A stretch of DNA of 64,000 nucleotides from Arthrobacter citreus (GTDB taxonomy: Bacteria > Actinomycetota > Actinomycetes > Actinomycetales > Micrococcaceae). The position numbers and the translations under genes are program-made. Below are positions 11,134 to 20,019 of the stretch, one piece after another. Position 1 is the stretch's first letter. Each line of letters begins with the position of its first letter. The notes beneath the pieces were generated by a model. The model had not been told where the DNA came from and made no database searches. It saw nothing but the letters and a program-made list of their open reading frames with translations. Location of the stretch: NCBI RefSeq assembly GCF_009192745.1, contig NZ_VTFV01000003.1, positions 124,001 to 188,000 on the forward strand, written 5' to 3'.

Positions 11134-12375
11134 ATGAGGAAAGAAAACGCTGAAGCACAGACCACCACCGCACCCAAGCGTCCGCTTAAGTCCAGGTCAG
11201 GACTCGCCCGGGCACGGCGCGTCGTCGTCAAGGTTGGGTCATCCTCCCTGACGTCAGTTGCCGGCGGGATCTCCGATGAGGCCCTCACGTCACTGGCGAA
11301 CGTCCTCGCAGCGCGGCGTCGGCAGGGAACCGAAATCATCCTGGTCTCCTCCGGCGCCATCTCCGCCGGACTGGCACCGCTGGGGCTGTCCAAACGGCCT
11401 TCACAGCTGTCCACCCAGCAGGCCGCGGCCAGCGTTGGGCAGGGCCTGCTGATGGCCCGCTACACGGAAGCCTTCGGGCGGCACGGCATTACGGTCGGCC
11501 AGGTCCTGCTCACCATCGAAGACCTGATGCGCAGAACGCACCACGCCAACGCGCACCGGGCGCTCGAACGCCTGCTGAACTTCGGCGTCGTGCCCATCGT
11601 GAACGAAAACGACACCGTGGCCAGCCACGAGATCCGCTTTGGCGATAACGACCGCCTGGCCGCGCTGGTGGCGCACCTGGTCAAGGCGGATGCGCTGATC
11701 CTGCTCTCCGACGTTGACGCCCTCTATGACGGGCCGCCGTCCGCCGGCGCCCGCCGCATACCCGAGGTCACCGGGATGAAGGACCTGGAAGACGTCCGGA
11801 TCGGCAAGGTTGGCAAGGCAGGCGTGGGTACCGGAGGCATGGTTACCAAGGTCGAGGCTGCCACCATCGCAGCGCAGTCCGGCATTCCGGCCCTGGTTAC
11901 GTCCACCGACAACGCCGCAGCAGCGCTTGCAGGCGAAGACGTTGGCACCTGGTTCACCACGCGGGGTGTGCGGCAGCCCATCCGCCTTCTTTGGCTGGCG
12001 CATCTGGCCCGCATCCAGGGCACGCTCGTGCTGGACGACGGCGCTGCGCGCGCCGTAGGGGAGCGGCGCCGTTCCCTGCTCCCGGCCGGAATCGTGGCCG
12101 TTGAAGGCCACTTCGAACCGGGCGATCCGGTGGCGCTGGCCGATACGTCCGGGCGTGTGCTCGCCCATGGGCTAACCAACTACGCCTCCGATGAGCTGCC
12201 CCGCATGCTGGGCCGCTCCACCCGGGAGCTGGCCAAGGAGCTGGGCCGCGGCTACGAGCGTTCAGTGGTGCACGTCAATGACCTGGTGATCCTCCAGCCG
12301 CACGGTTCTTCGGCTGTTAAGGCCGCGTCACGTACCCTCCAGGACAACGGCGCCGCCGCTACACTGGGAGCATGA
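11134..12375 (+). CDS. proB: Glutamate 5-kinase
   Basis: 413 aa. First step of proline synthesis: ATP-dependent phosphorylation of glutamate. The amino-acid kinase domain has VVVKVGSSSLT, LVSSGAISAGL and VPIVNENDTVA. The C-terminal PUA domain lies at about 310-390 (GTLVLDDGAARAV, GRVLAHGLTNY). About 27 extra N-terminal residues precede the core, so a later start cannot be excluded. TAGGCT lies 9 nt before the ATG. The stop overlaps the proA start (ATGA), so the pair is coupled. Confidence 0.95.
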   Translation: MRKENAEAQTTTAPKRPLKSRSGLARARRVVVKVGSSSLTSVAGGISDEALTSLANVLAARRRQGTEIILVSSGAISAGLAPLGLSKRPSQLSTQQAAASVGQGLLMARYTEAFGRHGITVGQVLLTIEDLMRRTHHANAHRALERLLNFGVVPIVNENDTVASHEIRFGDNDRLAALVAHLVKADALILLSDVDALYDGPPSAGARRIPEVTGMKDLEDVRIGKVGKAGVGTGGMVTKVEAATIAAQSGIPALVTSTDNAAAALAGEDVGTWFTTRGVRQPIRLLWLAHLARIQGTLVLDDGAARAVGERRRSLLPAGIVAVEGHFEPGDPVALADTSGRVLAHGLTNYASDELPRMLGRSTRELAKELGRGYERSVVHVNDLVILQPHGSSAVKAASRTLQDNGAAATLGA

Positions 12376-13688
12376 CCGTCCAAGACACCTCTTCCGTGAA
12401 CCGCAACGCTGAAACCGCGCCCTCGCCGGAGGAAGTCGAAGCCGGAGTCCACAGCATCGCAGACCGGGCCCGAGCCGCTTCCCGGCGGATGGCCCGCGCC
12501 AACCGGGCGTGGAAGGACCTGGCGCTGGAGCAGATTGCGCAGGATGTGGTGGCCCGCCGCGACGCCGTCCTGGCCGCCAACGCGAAGGATGTGGAACGCG
12601 GGCGCGCCAATGGCACTTCCGAGGCGCTGCTGGACCGGCTGACCCTCACGCCGAAGCGGATCGACGCACTGGCAGCAGCGCTGCGCGACCTTGCCGGCCT
12701 GCCCGATCCGGTTGGATCGGTAGCCCGCGGTCAGACGCTTCCCAACGGTCTGCGGATGCGCCAGGTGCATGTGCCCCTCGGCGTCGTCGGCGCCATCTAT
12801 GAAGCCAGGCCCAACGTGACCCTGGACATTGCCGGTCTTGCACTGAAGAGCGGCAACGCCGTGATCCTGCGCGGCGGCAGCGCTGCAGCAGCTACGAACA
12901 CCGTGCTGGTGAACCTGATCCGTGATTCCCTGGACACCGTAGGGCTGCCCTCCGACGCCGTCCAGACGATCGACCAGTACGGCCGGCCGGGAGCAAACTT
13001 CCTGATGAAGGCGCGCGGCAAGGTGGATGTGCTGATTCCGCGCGGGGGACGCGACCTGATCCAGAATGTGGTCACCAACGCGGCGGTGCCCGTCATCGAA
13101 ACCGGAGAAGGCAACGTCCACATCTACCTGGACGAGTCGGCCCGGGAGGAGATGGCGGTGGATATCCTCCTGAACGCCAAGACCCAGCGCCCCAGTGTGT
13201 GCAACACAGTGGAGACCCTACTGGTGCATGCCAATTCCGCTGCCGCCCCGCAGGTGCTCTCAGCACTGGCCGCTGCCGGGGTGCGCCTGCACACGGACGA
13301 TCGGATCCGCGGAATACTGCCGGAAGGCATTACAGCCATGGAAGCGACGGAAGCCGACTGGGGCCGGGAGTACATGGACCTGGACCTCGCAGTGGCGATG
13401 GTGGACACGATGGACGAGGCGCTGGAGCACATTCGGACGTTCTCCACCGGCCACACCGAGGCCATCATCACCAATGACCTGGCGAATGCCGAGCGTTTCA
13501 TCGCGGAGATCGATTCGGCGGCCGTGATCGTCAACGCCTCCACCCGTTTCACCGACGGCGGCGAACTCGGGCTGGGCGCGGAGGTGGGCATCTCCACACA
13601 GAAGATGCATGCACGCGGACCCATGGGCCTGAAGGAACTGACCACCACCAAATGGATCATCCAGGGAGACGGCCAGGTGCGCGCCTAG
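12372..13688 (+). CDS. proA: Glutamate-5-semialdehyde dehydrogenase (gamma-glutamyl phosphate reductase)
   Basis: 438 aa. Second step of proline synthesis: NADPH-dependent reduction of glutamyl phosphate. VPLGVVGAIYEARPNVT, SGNAVILRGGSAA and the catalytic-cysteine region QRPSVCNTVETLLVH (Cys near residue 277) are all present. It overlaps proB by 4 nt. The family signature with LGLGAEVGIST is near the C-terminus. The 106 nt downstream hold no clear terminator. Confidence 0.96.
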   Translation: MTVQDTSSVNRNAETAPSPEEVEAGVHSIADRARAASRRMARANRAWKDLALEQIAQDVVARRDAVLAANAKDVERGRANGTSEALLDRLTLTPKRIDALAAALRDLAGLPDPVGSVARGQTLPNGLRMRQVHVPLGVVGAIYEARPNVTLDIAGLALKSGNAVILRGGSAAAATNTVLVNLIRDSLDTVGLPSDAVQTIDQYGRPGANFLMKARGKVDVLIPRGGRDLIQNVVTNAAVPVIETGEGNVHIYLDESAREEMAVDILLNAKTQRPSVCNTVETLLVHANSAAAPQVLSALAAAGVRLHTDDRIRGILPEGITAMEATEADWGREYMDLDLAVAMVDTMDEALEHIRTFSTGHTEAIITNDLANAERFIAEIDSAAVIVNASTRFTDGGELGLGAEVGISTQKMHARGPMGLKELTTTKWIIQGDGQVRA

Positions 13689-13794
13689 GCGCAGCTGTAC
13701 GGGCGCGGACTGCGGAGTTAGTGCCGCGTACGCGTACCATTGATCTAGAAACGATGCTCCGTCGGGATGCCCGGCGGTTGATTTAGGGAGATTC

Positions 13795-14028
13795 ATGCTG
13801 ATCCAGCTTTCCAGTGCTGCGCTGATGGCGGCCGAAGTTGCCGAAGAACATGCCGAAACGTCACCGTTCGTTTACGGCGGAGTTATCTTCGGAATTTTTA
13901 TGGTGCTGATGTTTGCGACCATGGCCTTCACCAGCCTTGGCCACCGCCACGAGGCTGTGCCGGAACACGTTGACCCCCAGCGCCAGTTCCCGAACAAGCA
14001 CGACCACGGCCAGGGCATTCCCGAATAG
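13795..14028 (+). CDS. Small single-pass membrane protein, unknown function
   Basis: 77 aa. One hydrophobic segment lies at about residues 26-48 ([21 protein letters not shown]), with an acidic N-terminal part before it and a hydrophilic, His-rich tail after it ([20 protein letters not shown]). The ATG follows GATTTAGGGAG, a usable ribosome binding site. It sits between proA and nadD and is probably co-transcribed with nadD. I do not recognise a named family. Confidence 0.75.
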   Translation: MLIQLSSAALMAAEVAEEHAETSPFVYGGVIFGIFMVLMFATMAFTSLGHRHEAVPEHVDPQRQFPNKHDHGQGIPE

Positions 14029-14086
14029 GCTTCGCGAGCAGCTGGAACCGGCTGGGACCATGGAAAGCGCAGAGCAGGAGGCGGCT

Positions 14087-14716
14087 GTGAGCCCGCGTCC
14101 CTACCGGCTGGGCGTGATGGGCGGGACGTTCGATCCCATCCACCACGGCCACCTCGTGGCCGCAAGCGAAGTGGCCTCCGTCTTCGACCTCGATGAGGTT
14201 GTCTTCGTGCCCACCGGCGAACCGTGGCACAAATCGGCGCAGGAAGTCACACCCGCCGAACACCGGTATCTGATGACGGTTATTGCCACCGCGTCGAATC
14301 CGCGCTTCAAGGTCAGCCGCGTGGACATCGACCGTCCCGGGCCCACCTACACGATTGATACGCTGAGGGACCTGCGCCATGCGCGCCCGGATGCCGAGCT
14401 GTTCTTCATCACCGGCGCCGACGCGATGGCGCAGATCCTTTCGTGGAAGGATGTTCAGGAACTCTGGTCGCTGGCCCATTTTGTGGGCGTCACGAGGCCC
14501 GGGCACGAACTGCAGAACATGGGCCGCGATGACGTCAGCCTTCTGGAGGTCCCCGCGATGGCCATCTCTTCCACGGACTGCCGGGCACGCGTGGCCGCAT
14601 CGGAGCCGGTCTGGTACCTGGTGCCGGACGGCGTAGTCCAGTACATCGCCAAGCACAACCTGTACACCCCCGCTCAGCAGCAGACGAGGCCCGCCACCAC
14701 TGAGCCAGTAGCCTGA
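14087..14716 (+). CDS. nadD: Nicotinate-nucleotide adenylyltransferase
   Basis: 209 aa. Makes deamido-NAD from nicotinate mononucleotide and ATP. The nucleotidyltransferase signature [12 protein letters not shown] is near the N-terminus, and [10 protein letters not shown], the family's ISST-x-x-R-like motif, is near residue 165. The GTG at 14087 has AGGAGG at 14075-14080 with ideal spacing. An in-frame ATG at 14060 would add nine residues and lacks a ribosome binding site, so it is the weaker choice. The following coiled-coil gene starts 25 nt after the stop. Confidence 0.93.
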   Translation: MSPRPYRLGVMGGTFDPIHHGHLVAASEVASVFDLDEVVFVPTGEPWHKSAQEVTPAEHRYLMTVIATASNPRFKVSRVDIDRPGPTYTIDTLRDLRHARPDAELFFITGADAMAQILSWKDVQELWSLAHFVGVTRPGHELQNMGRDDVSLLEVPAMAISSTDCRARVAASEPVWYLVPDGVVQYIAKHNLYTPAQQQTRPATTEPVA

Positions 14717-14741
14717 GCGATCAACACCTGATGGGTAGGAA

Positions 14742-16049
14742 ATGACGAACGGTCCAGAGTCCGCAGACGCACCCCGACGCAGCCGCCGTGCGGCCGGCTC
14801 AGGGACTGCTGCCGGAGCGCAGGAGCGGGAGTCCCAGCAGCGGGCCAGGGACCGCGAGGCACTGCGCGCCTACAAGGCGCTGACAGACAGCCAGCCCCGG
14901 CACGAACCGGCCCACGCGAACCCGCCGACCCGCCGGCAGCTCCGTCTTGCCCAGCAGGCTGCAGCCCAGCAGGCGGCCCTGGATGATGCCGGAGCCGCCG
15001 CACCGGCCGCGCCGCAGCCCGCGGCAGAGGGCCGGATGGACGACGCCGCGTCCCGGCAGGCCCGCAGGCCTGGCCAGGCCGCCGGCACAGAAACCCCGTC
15101 TCAGCCCGGTACCCGCCGGGAACGCAGGCGTGCCGCTGCGGCCGCCGCACCGGCCGGCGCGCCTGAATCGGACGCATCCACCGGTCAGGCTGCATCCGCA
15201 GGTGAGGCTGTGAAGGTGCCAGCCCCGGAGGCTCCGGTCGTCAAGCCGCTCACTCCGGCGCCGCAGCGGGCCCCCGCGGTTCAGGAAGGTCCGGCGGCAG
15301 GCGGCATGCAGTCCGAGGCTGCGAAGCCGGCCAGGCCGGAACCGAATGCAGACGTTGCCAACATGACGGTGGAGCAGGCGCTGGCGGCCCGGGAAGCCCT
15401 GAAACACCAGGCGCGCAACCAGGTTGCGGCAATGGAAGCTCTCCAGCAATCCGACCCGCACGCCGTGGACCTCGAACTGCTGGCACAGCAGCGGGCACTG
15501 GCAGAACGTGCGGCCGTGCTCAACCGCAGGACGCAGAACATCCAGCGGCTGGCCCAGGAAAACGAGCAGCGCCGCTCCTCGCCCTCGGACCCCACCACTG
15601 CGCACAACCTGGCCATGGTGACGCCTCTCGAATTCGTGGAGGTGCCTGGGCTTGACCGTCCGGTGATGAGGCCGCCGGCCACCTCGCACGTGCCCGTAGT
15701 GACGTCGTCGAACCCTGCCGCAGCCCGGGTGTCCCCGGGAACAGGCAGGCCGGGCACCGCACGCAGGCCGGCAAGGCCGGAGGAATCTTCCCCGGCCGCC
15801 CGCGCCGAAGTGCGCCATTCCAAGATCCTGGCCCGTGCCGATGCACTGGTGAACGCGCCGCTGGAAGCTGACCAGGGGGCTAAGCCCGTGGGTGCCCGCA
15901 GCGCCTTTGGGCTGGATCCCCTTGATGTAATGACTGCAGGCCTTGGCCGCACCCGGAGAATACGTTTTGTATCCCTGGGAATCGTGGGCGTGGGCCTTAT
16001 TGCCCTCACCCTCGGAGTACTAATGATCGTCGGCGGCCTTGGCAGCTGA
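14742..16049 (+). CDS. Tail-anchored coiled-coil protein between nadD and rsfS, unknown function
   Basis: 435 aa. Residues 1-200 are disordered and rich in Ala, Pro, Gln and Arg. Residues about 205-285 are strongly helical and probably coiled coil (EALKHQARNQVAAMEALQQ, AQQRALAERAAVLNRR). A second linker follows. One C-terminal membrane segment at about 405-430 (FVSLGIVGVGLIALTLGVLM) ends three residues before the end, which suggests a tail anchor with the bulk in the cytoplasm. No enzymatic motif is visible. The position between nadD and rsfS suggests co-expression with them, not a shared function. Confidence 0.82.
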   Translation: MTNGPESADAPRRSRRAAGSGTAAGAQERESQQRARDREALRAYKALTDSQPRHEPAHANPPTRRQLRLAQQAAAQQAALDDAGAAAPAAPQPAAEGRMDDAASRQARRPGQAAGTETPSQPGTRRERRRAAAAAAPAGAPESDASTGQAASAGEAVKVPAPEAPVVKPLTPAPQRAPAVQEGPAAGGMQSEAAKPARPEPNADVANMTVEQALAAREALKHQARNQVAAMEALQQSDPHAVDLELLAQQRALAERAAVLNRRTQNIQRLAQENEQRRSSPSDPTTAHNLAMVTPLEFVEVPGLDRPVMRPPATSHVPVVTSSNPAAARVSPGTGRPGTARRPARPEESSPAARAEVRHSKILARADALVNAPLEADQGAKPVGARSAFGLDPLDVMTAGLGRTRRIRFVSLGIVGVGLIALTLGVLMIVGGLGS

Positions 16050-16067
16050 TACCAAACTAGGAGACAT

Positions 16068-16454
16068 GTGAGCGCCACCGAATCATCCATGAGTATTGCC
16101 CGGACCGCAGCCAAAGCGGCGTCGGACAAGCTGGCCGAAGACATCGTAGCCATTGATGTGAGCGAGCGGCTGGCCATCACGGACATCTTCCTCATTGCTT
16201 CGGCCTCCAACGAACGCCAGGTCAACGCGATCGTAGACGGCATCGAAGAGGAACTCGCCAAGGAAGGGCTGAAGCCCGTCCGCCGCGAGGGCCGGAGCGA
16301 AGGCCGCTGGGTGCTGCTCGACTACGCCACCGTGGTGGTGCACGTCCAGCACGAGGAAGACCGCGTTTTCTACGCGCTCGAGCGACTCTGGAAGGACTGC
16401 CCGTCCGTGGACCTTCAGCTGCCTGATACTGAATCGGCTTCCGGGCAGGAATAG
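16068..16454 (+). CDS. rsfS: Ribosome silencing factor
   Basis: 128 aa. RsfS (YbeB/Iojap family) binds L14 and blocks subunit joining when nutrients are short. The core LAEDIVAIDVSERLAITD followed by FLIASASNERQVNAI is present, as is the conserved GRWVLLDYATVVVHVQ followed by EEDRVFYALERLW. GTG start at 16068 after GGAGACAT. It is the last gene of the proA-to-rsfS group and is followed by the tRNA genes. Confidence 0.95.
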   Translation: MSATESSMSIARTAAKAASDKLAEDIVAIDVSERLAITDIFLIASASNERQVNAIVDGIEEELAKEGLKPVRREGRSEGRWVLLDYATVVVHVQHEEDRVFYALERLWKDCPSVDLQLPDTESASGQE

Positions 16455-16637
16455 CCTGCAGCGGTGCGGGGCAGGACCGCCGGAACTGCTCCGCACCGGC
16501 TGAATTCCACCGGTGTAGTTTGATTTTGCACTGTGGCGCATCTGTACTAAAGTAGAGGAGTTGCTTCGGCCCGGAGGGAAGAAATCCGGACTGAAAGAAC
16601 ATCCGATCAAAGTGCCCATACTGGTTGTGGGCAATTC

Positions 16638-16710
16638 GGGGCTGTGGCGCAGCTGGTAGCGCACCTGCATGGCATGCAGGGGGTCAGGGGTTCGAGTCCC
16701 CTCAGCTCCA
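16638..16710 (+). tRNA. tRNA-Ala (anticodon GGC), copy 1
   Basis: 73 nt cloverleaf. Acceptor stem GGGGCTG pairs with CAGCTCC, discriminator A at 16710. The anticodon stem CCTGC/GCAGG encloses loop ATGGCAT with anticodon GGC. The T-arm GGGGTTCGAGTCCCC is canonical. CCA is not fully encoded (CCG follows). A possible promoter with TACTAA at 16545-16550 lies upstream, giving a leader of about 80 nt. Confidence 0.96.
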
Positions 16711-16779
16711 CCGATGGACCGCCGGGCAGCCGGCATCCAGGGCCGAATGTTAGGCGTTCGGTGGAAAATCAACTGAATT

Positions 16780-16852
16780 GGGGCTGTGGCGCAGCTGGTA
16801 GCGCACCTGCATGGCATGCAGGGGGTCAGGGGTTCGAGTCCCCTCAGCTCCA
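16780..16852 (+). tRNA. tRNA-Ala (anticodon GGC), copy 2
   Basis: Identical in all 73 positions to the copy at 16638-16710. The pair is separated by 69 nt and is probably transcribed together, ending at the hairpin 16861-16890. CCA is not encoded (CCA would be needed; CCACCAA begins with the discriminator region). Confidence 0.96.
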
Positions 16853-16860
16853 CCAATCCA

Positions 16861-16890
16861 AACCACCCCGGTCTTCGGACCGGGGTGGTT
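16861..16890 (+). terminator. Terminator after the tRNA pair
   Basis: 13-bp perfect stem (16861-16873 with 16878-16890) capped by the very stable TTCG tetraloop. It is 8 nt after the second tRNA. It may also serve the convergent gene ending at 16915. Confidence 0.88.
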
Positions 16891-16914
16891 TGCGTTAAGG
16901 CGGGTACGGCTGCT

Positions 16915-18009
16915 TCACATGACCCGCAGACCGGCACGCGCACTGAGCGCAGTCAGCCCCTCAAGGCCAAACGCGCCCACCGGTCCCTGTACTCCGGTCG
17001 CTGCGGCGTGTCCGTCCCGAAGCGCCACGGCAGCCTCGGCGAGCAGCTCTCCGGTCAGCGTGTACACGTTGGGGCCCTGAACATGGACTTCGACGACGGT
17101 GTACCCCCGGCTGTCCGCGAGGTTTGCCACCGCGTAGCTTCCGGACCTGGATCGTTCACGTTCGTCCGGTCCGCCGCCCGGCGCCCCGCCCAGCGACGCG
17201 GCTTTTGCCAGGGCCCTCCGGCCGCCGGGCAGCCGTTCCAGGGCACCCGCTGCCAGGGTGAGCGGTCCTGCTGCCCGGCTTAGCACGGGGAACCACCCGT
17301 TGTAGACTTCCACGGCTGAAAGGCCCGGGTAGCTTTCGGGCAGGAACAGCACTTCCGTGCCCATTGCCAGGAAGGCCCTCCGGCCACGGTCCTGAACCCG
17401 AAATTCGTATGTTGTGCTGCCCATCCGCCGGGTTCGCAGCGAGCCGGAGCGGTAGAGCGTTGTTGGACGGCTCAGCGCTTGCGCGAGCGTTGCCCGTGTT
17501 CCGCCGCTGATTCCACGCCGCAGGGATCCGAGGGCGAAGTAACCGATCCGCAGGTAACCGCCGGGTGTGCCGGCCGCCTGCGCGGCCAGCGCGCCGGCCA
17601 GGATTCCGGGCACGTAGTCGTAACCGAAGGCGGGAACCATGGTGGCACCGTTGCCGGCAGCCTTGGCGGAGAATTCCTCCTGCACGCGCTGGACAAAATC
17701 GACTTCACCGGTGGAATCCACATAGTGGGCTCCGGCGTCAGCTGCAGCCGCGGCAGCCGCGTAGCCAAACGTGTTAAAGGGTCCAACTGTGGAGACAAGC
17801 ACATCCCCGGGCCCGACGAGTGCCCGGACGGTCGCCGGGTTGGTGACGTCAGCGGTGCGGTACGTGAGGCCGTGCGGCTCCGCGAGGGCCTGCAGCGATC
17901 CGGGGCTGCGGCCGGCGAGCACCGGGCTCACTCCCCGGGCAAGAAGTGAGCTGACCACCAGCCGCCCGGTGTAGCCGGAGGCTCCGAAAACCACGATCTT
18001 GGCTGTCAT
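16915..18009 (-). CDS. Saccharopine dehydrogenase-like NAD(P)-binding protein (trans-acting enoyl reductase type)
   Basis: 364 aa. Rossmann fold at the start (KIVVFGASGYTGRLVVSSLL), then LVGPGDVLVSTVGPF, AGAHYVDSTGE and FGYDYVPGILAGALA, the pattern of the saccharopine-dehydrogenase/trans-acting enoyl reductase family. Actinobacterial members are often linked to lipid metabolism, but the substrate here is unknown. The ATG at 18009 has GGAGGAAG just upstream (18011-18018). Divergent from the Nudix-NYN gene with 152 nt between. Confidence 0.85.
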   Translation of the reverse strand: MTAKIVVFGASGYTGRLVVSSLLARGVSPVLAGRSPGSLQALAEPHGLTYRTADVTNPATVRALVGPGDVLVSTVGPFNTFGYAAAAAAADAGAHYVDSTGEVDFVQRVQEEFSAKAAGNGATMVPAFGYDYVPGILAGALAAQAAGTPGGYLRIGYFALGSLRRGISGGTRATLAQALSRPTTLYRSGSLRTRRMGSTTYEFRVQDRGRRAFLAMGTEVLFLPESYPGLSAVEVYNGWFPVLSRAAGPLTLAAGALERLPGGRRALAKAASLGGAPGGGPDERERSRSGSYAVANLADSRGYTVVEVHVQGPNVYTLTGELLAEAAVALRDGHAAATGVQGPVGAFGLEGLTALSARAGLRVM

Positions 18010-18161
18010 TCTTCCTCCAGGCTCATCGGGTTGCTCCCGGCGCTGCCACCGAAGGACACGGTGCAGTCCACGTAAGCGCAGTCTAGCGGCACAGGCCGGA
18101 CGGGGGACCGGAGCCGCCGCGGTGAACTGGTCCCGGGCAACAATATGGCAGGCTGGGTGAG

Positions 18162-19064
18162 ATGAAGGTCGAACCCCCGGCTCCCGGAGAGCCGCGCCGC
18201 CCGCATGGACCACGCGACCCCGGCGATGCCTGGGTTGTTGCTCCGGACGGCCAGCGGTACTGGGGCAGGTTTGGTGCCGCAGGACTGCTCGCCCGCGACC
18301 CAAGCCGCGGCGTCCTGCTCCAGCACAGGGTCTCCTGGAGCCATCACGGGGGCACCTGGGCGCTCCCCGGAGGGGCAAGGCACCAGGGCGAGTCCGCACG
18401 TGATGCTGCCCTGCGTGAGTCTGCCGAGGAAGCCGGTGTTCCTGCCGCTTCCCTGCGCCCCCGGTTCATGAGCGTCCTTGATCTGGACATCTGGTCCTAC
18501 GCCACTCTCATGGCAGACGTGGTAACGCCGTTTGATCCCGTGATCAGCGACCAGGAGAGCGTCGAACTGGCCTGGGTGGCTCCGGAAGACGTCGTCAGCC
18601 TTCCGCTGCACCCTGCCTTCGCGCAGTCATGGCAGCGGCTGCGGCCGCTCCTTGGAATTCGGCCGGCGCTTGTTGTCGACGCCGCCAACGTCATGGGCAC
18701 CGTCCCCGACGGCTGGTGGAAGGACCGCGCCGCGGCAGCCGAGAGGATTCTCGAATCCCTGGCTGGACATGCGCGTTCGGGGTTCCCGGCCGCTGCGCTG
18801 GGGCTCGGAGAGGACCTTTGGTATCCGGACATCACTGTGGTGCTCGAGGGCCGGGCACGGACGGCCCGGGAAACAGACGGCGTGGAAATCATTCGTGCGG
18901 AGGGCTCCGGGGACGACGCCGTTGCGGCGGCCGTGCGCCGTCTGGAAGCGGAAGGGCACACGGTGAGCGTTGCCACCAGCGACCGGGAGCTGGCCGATAC
19001 CTGCCGTGCCCTGGGCGCTCATGTAACCGGCGCCGGGGACCTGCGCGCCTTGCTGGACTCCTAG
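18162..19064 (+). CDS. Nudix hydrolase fused to a NYN/PIN-like nuclease domain
   Basis: 300 aa, two domains. Residues 35-150 are a Nudix domain: the box G71 to V93 (GGARHQGESARDAALRESAE, then EAGV) fits GX5EX7REUXEEXGU except that the hydrophobic position after RE is Ser. Residues about 166-300 form a NYN/PIN-like fold: ALVVDAANVMG (Asp near 173), then GSGDDAVAAAV and ATSDRELADTC, which supply the acidic residues expected of a metal-dependent nuclease. The Nudix part would clear a nucleotide substrate and the NYN part could cut RNA; both roles are inferred. Its stop overlaps the convergent neighbour's stop (CTAG). Confidence 0.85.
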   Translation: MKVEPPAPGEPRRPHGPRDPGDAWVVAPDGQRYWGRFGAAGLLARDPSRGVLLQHRVSWSHHGGTWALPGGARHQGESARDAALRESAEEAGVPAASLRPRFMSVLDLDIWSYATLMADVVTPFDPVISDQESVELAWVAPEDVVSLPLHPAFAQSWQRLRPLLGIRPALVVDAANVMGTVPDGWWKDRAAAAERILESLAGHARSGFPAAALGLGEDLWYPDITVVLEGRARTARETDGVEIIRAEGSGDDAVAAAVRRLEAEGHTVSVATSDRELADTCRALGAHVTGAGDLRALLDS

Positions 19065-19759
19065 GCCCGGTTCGCTGCGCCGCGGAACGTGCGGAGGAAA
19101 CCTGCGACGATCATGCCCTGTCCGGCGCAGTAGGTCAGCATCACGAGGGCGCTGGTGATGTCCGGCATCGACTCGGGCATGAAGATGCGGAAGGCAAGAA
19201 TTGTGTCCGAAGCCAGGAAGAGCACGCCGCCGGCGGCGATGAGCGGGCTGCAGCGGGCTGCAGCCGCAGCCGTTCCGCCAAGTACCACACCGTAAAGGGC
19301 GACGGCGGGAGCCAGCGATCCCAGCGCCGGCCAGAGCACCACCAGCATTGCAGCCCACCACAGCGGGAAGGCCAGCGCCCACCGGGGGAAACCCTGCACC
19401 GACGCGTATTTCCAGAGCAGCCGGATATAGCAGAGGTGGGCAAGGCCGAACGCGCCCAGCATCACCGGGAGTTCGGGAAGCATGGGAAGGAAGGTGGCCG
19501 CGCCGTCGCCAATCCAGGAGAAGAACAGGGCGGCCAGGAGCAGGATTGCCGGGCCGTTCTGCCACCGTCCGCGCAGGCCCCACAGTGCGGCAGCAGCCAG
19601 CAGCGGCATAAGCGTCAGCTTGGTTGGAGCGGCCAGCCAGTCTGCTTCGACGGCACGGGCGGCCACATGGACCGCCGACATGGCGGCAAAGGGAATGAAT
19701 CCCCACCACCAGCTGCGCGGCAGTGCCTGGACCTGGTCACGGGCAGGGGCAGTGGACAC
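19061..19759 (-). CDS. YhhN / lysoplasmalogenase family membrane protein
   Basis: 232 aa with about eight membrane segments. The family pattern is visible in TKLTLMPLLAAAAL near residue 45, ALFFSWIGDGAATFLP near 78 (the conserved SxxGD), and LFLASDTILAFRIF near 180 (the conserved SD). Characterised YhhN/TMEM86 proteins cleave the vinyl-ether bond of lysoplasmalogens, but most bacterial members are untested. The GTG at 19759 was chosen because AGGAG lies 5 nt upstream of it; another GTG two codons earlier is too close to that site. Confidence 0.82.
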   Translation of the reverse strand: MSTAPARDQVQALPRSWWWGFIPFAAMSAVHVAARAVEADWLAAPTKLTLMPLLAAAALWGLRGRWQNGPAILLLAALFFSWIGDGAATFLPMLPELPVMLGAFGLAHLCYIRLLWKYASVQGFPRWALAFPLWWAAMLVVLWPALGSLAPAVALYGVVLGGTAAAAARCSPLIAAGGVLFLASDTILAFRIFMPESMPDITSALVMLTYCAGQGMIVAGFLRTFRGAANRA

Positions 19760-20019
19760 GGACACTCCTTTGGATCGGCTTGTGAGCATCCTACGGCGGA
19801 GGTCGTGCCGCGGCGTGCTGCGCCACGACGGGCGTTGAACCTGCCGGCACGGCAAATCGGCTTCCCGGAACAGGAATGAAAGCGCTGATACGTGCGTTAC
19901 TCCTGAGGGGCCCGGGCCAGAACGGGCCGGACACGGCCGGCATTACTGCCGCGCCGGCCGGATCTGTCCGGCTATGTGTCAGCCAGCACCATGAAACCCT
20001 GAAGAGGATATCTCCACCC

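Noticed and set aside
16083-16943. Minus-strand frame over rsfS and both tRNA genes with a repeated peptide GLEPLTPCMPCRCATSCATA
   Set aside because: The repeated peptide is just the antisense translation of the two identical tRNA-Ala genes, a known source of false protein annotation.
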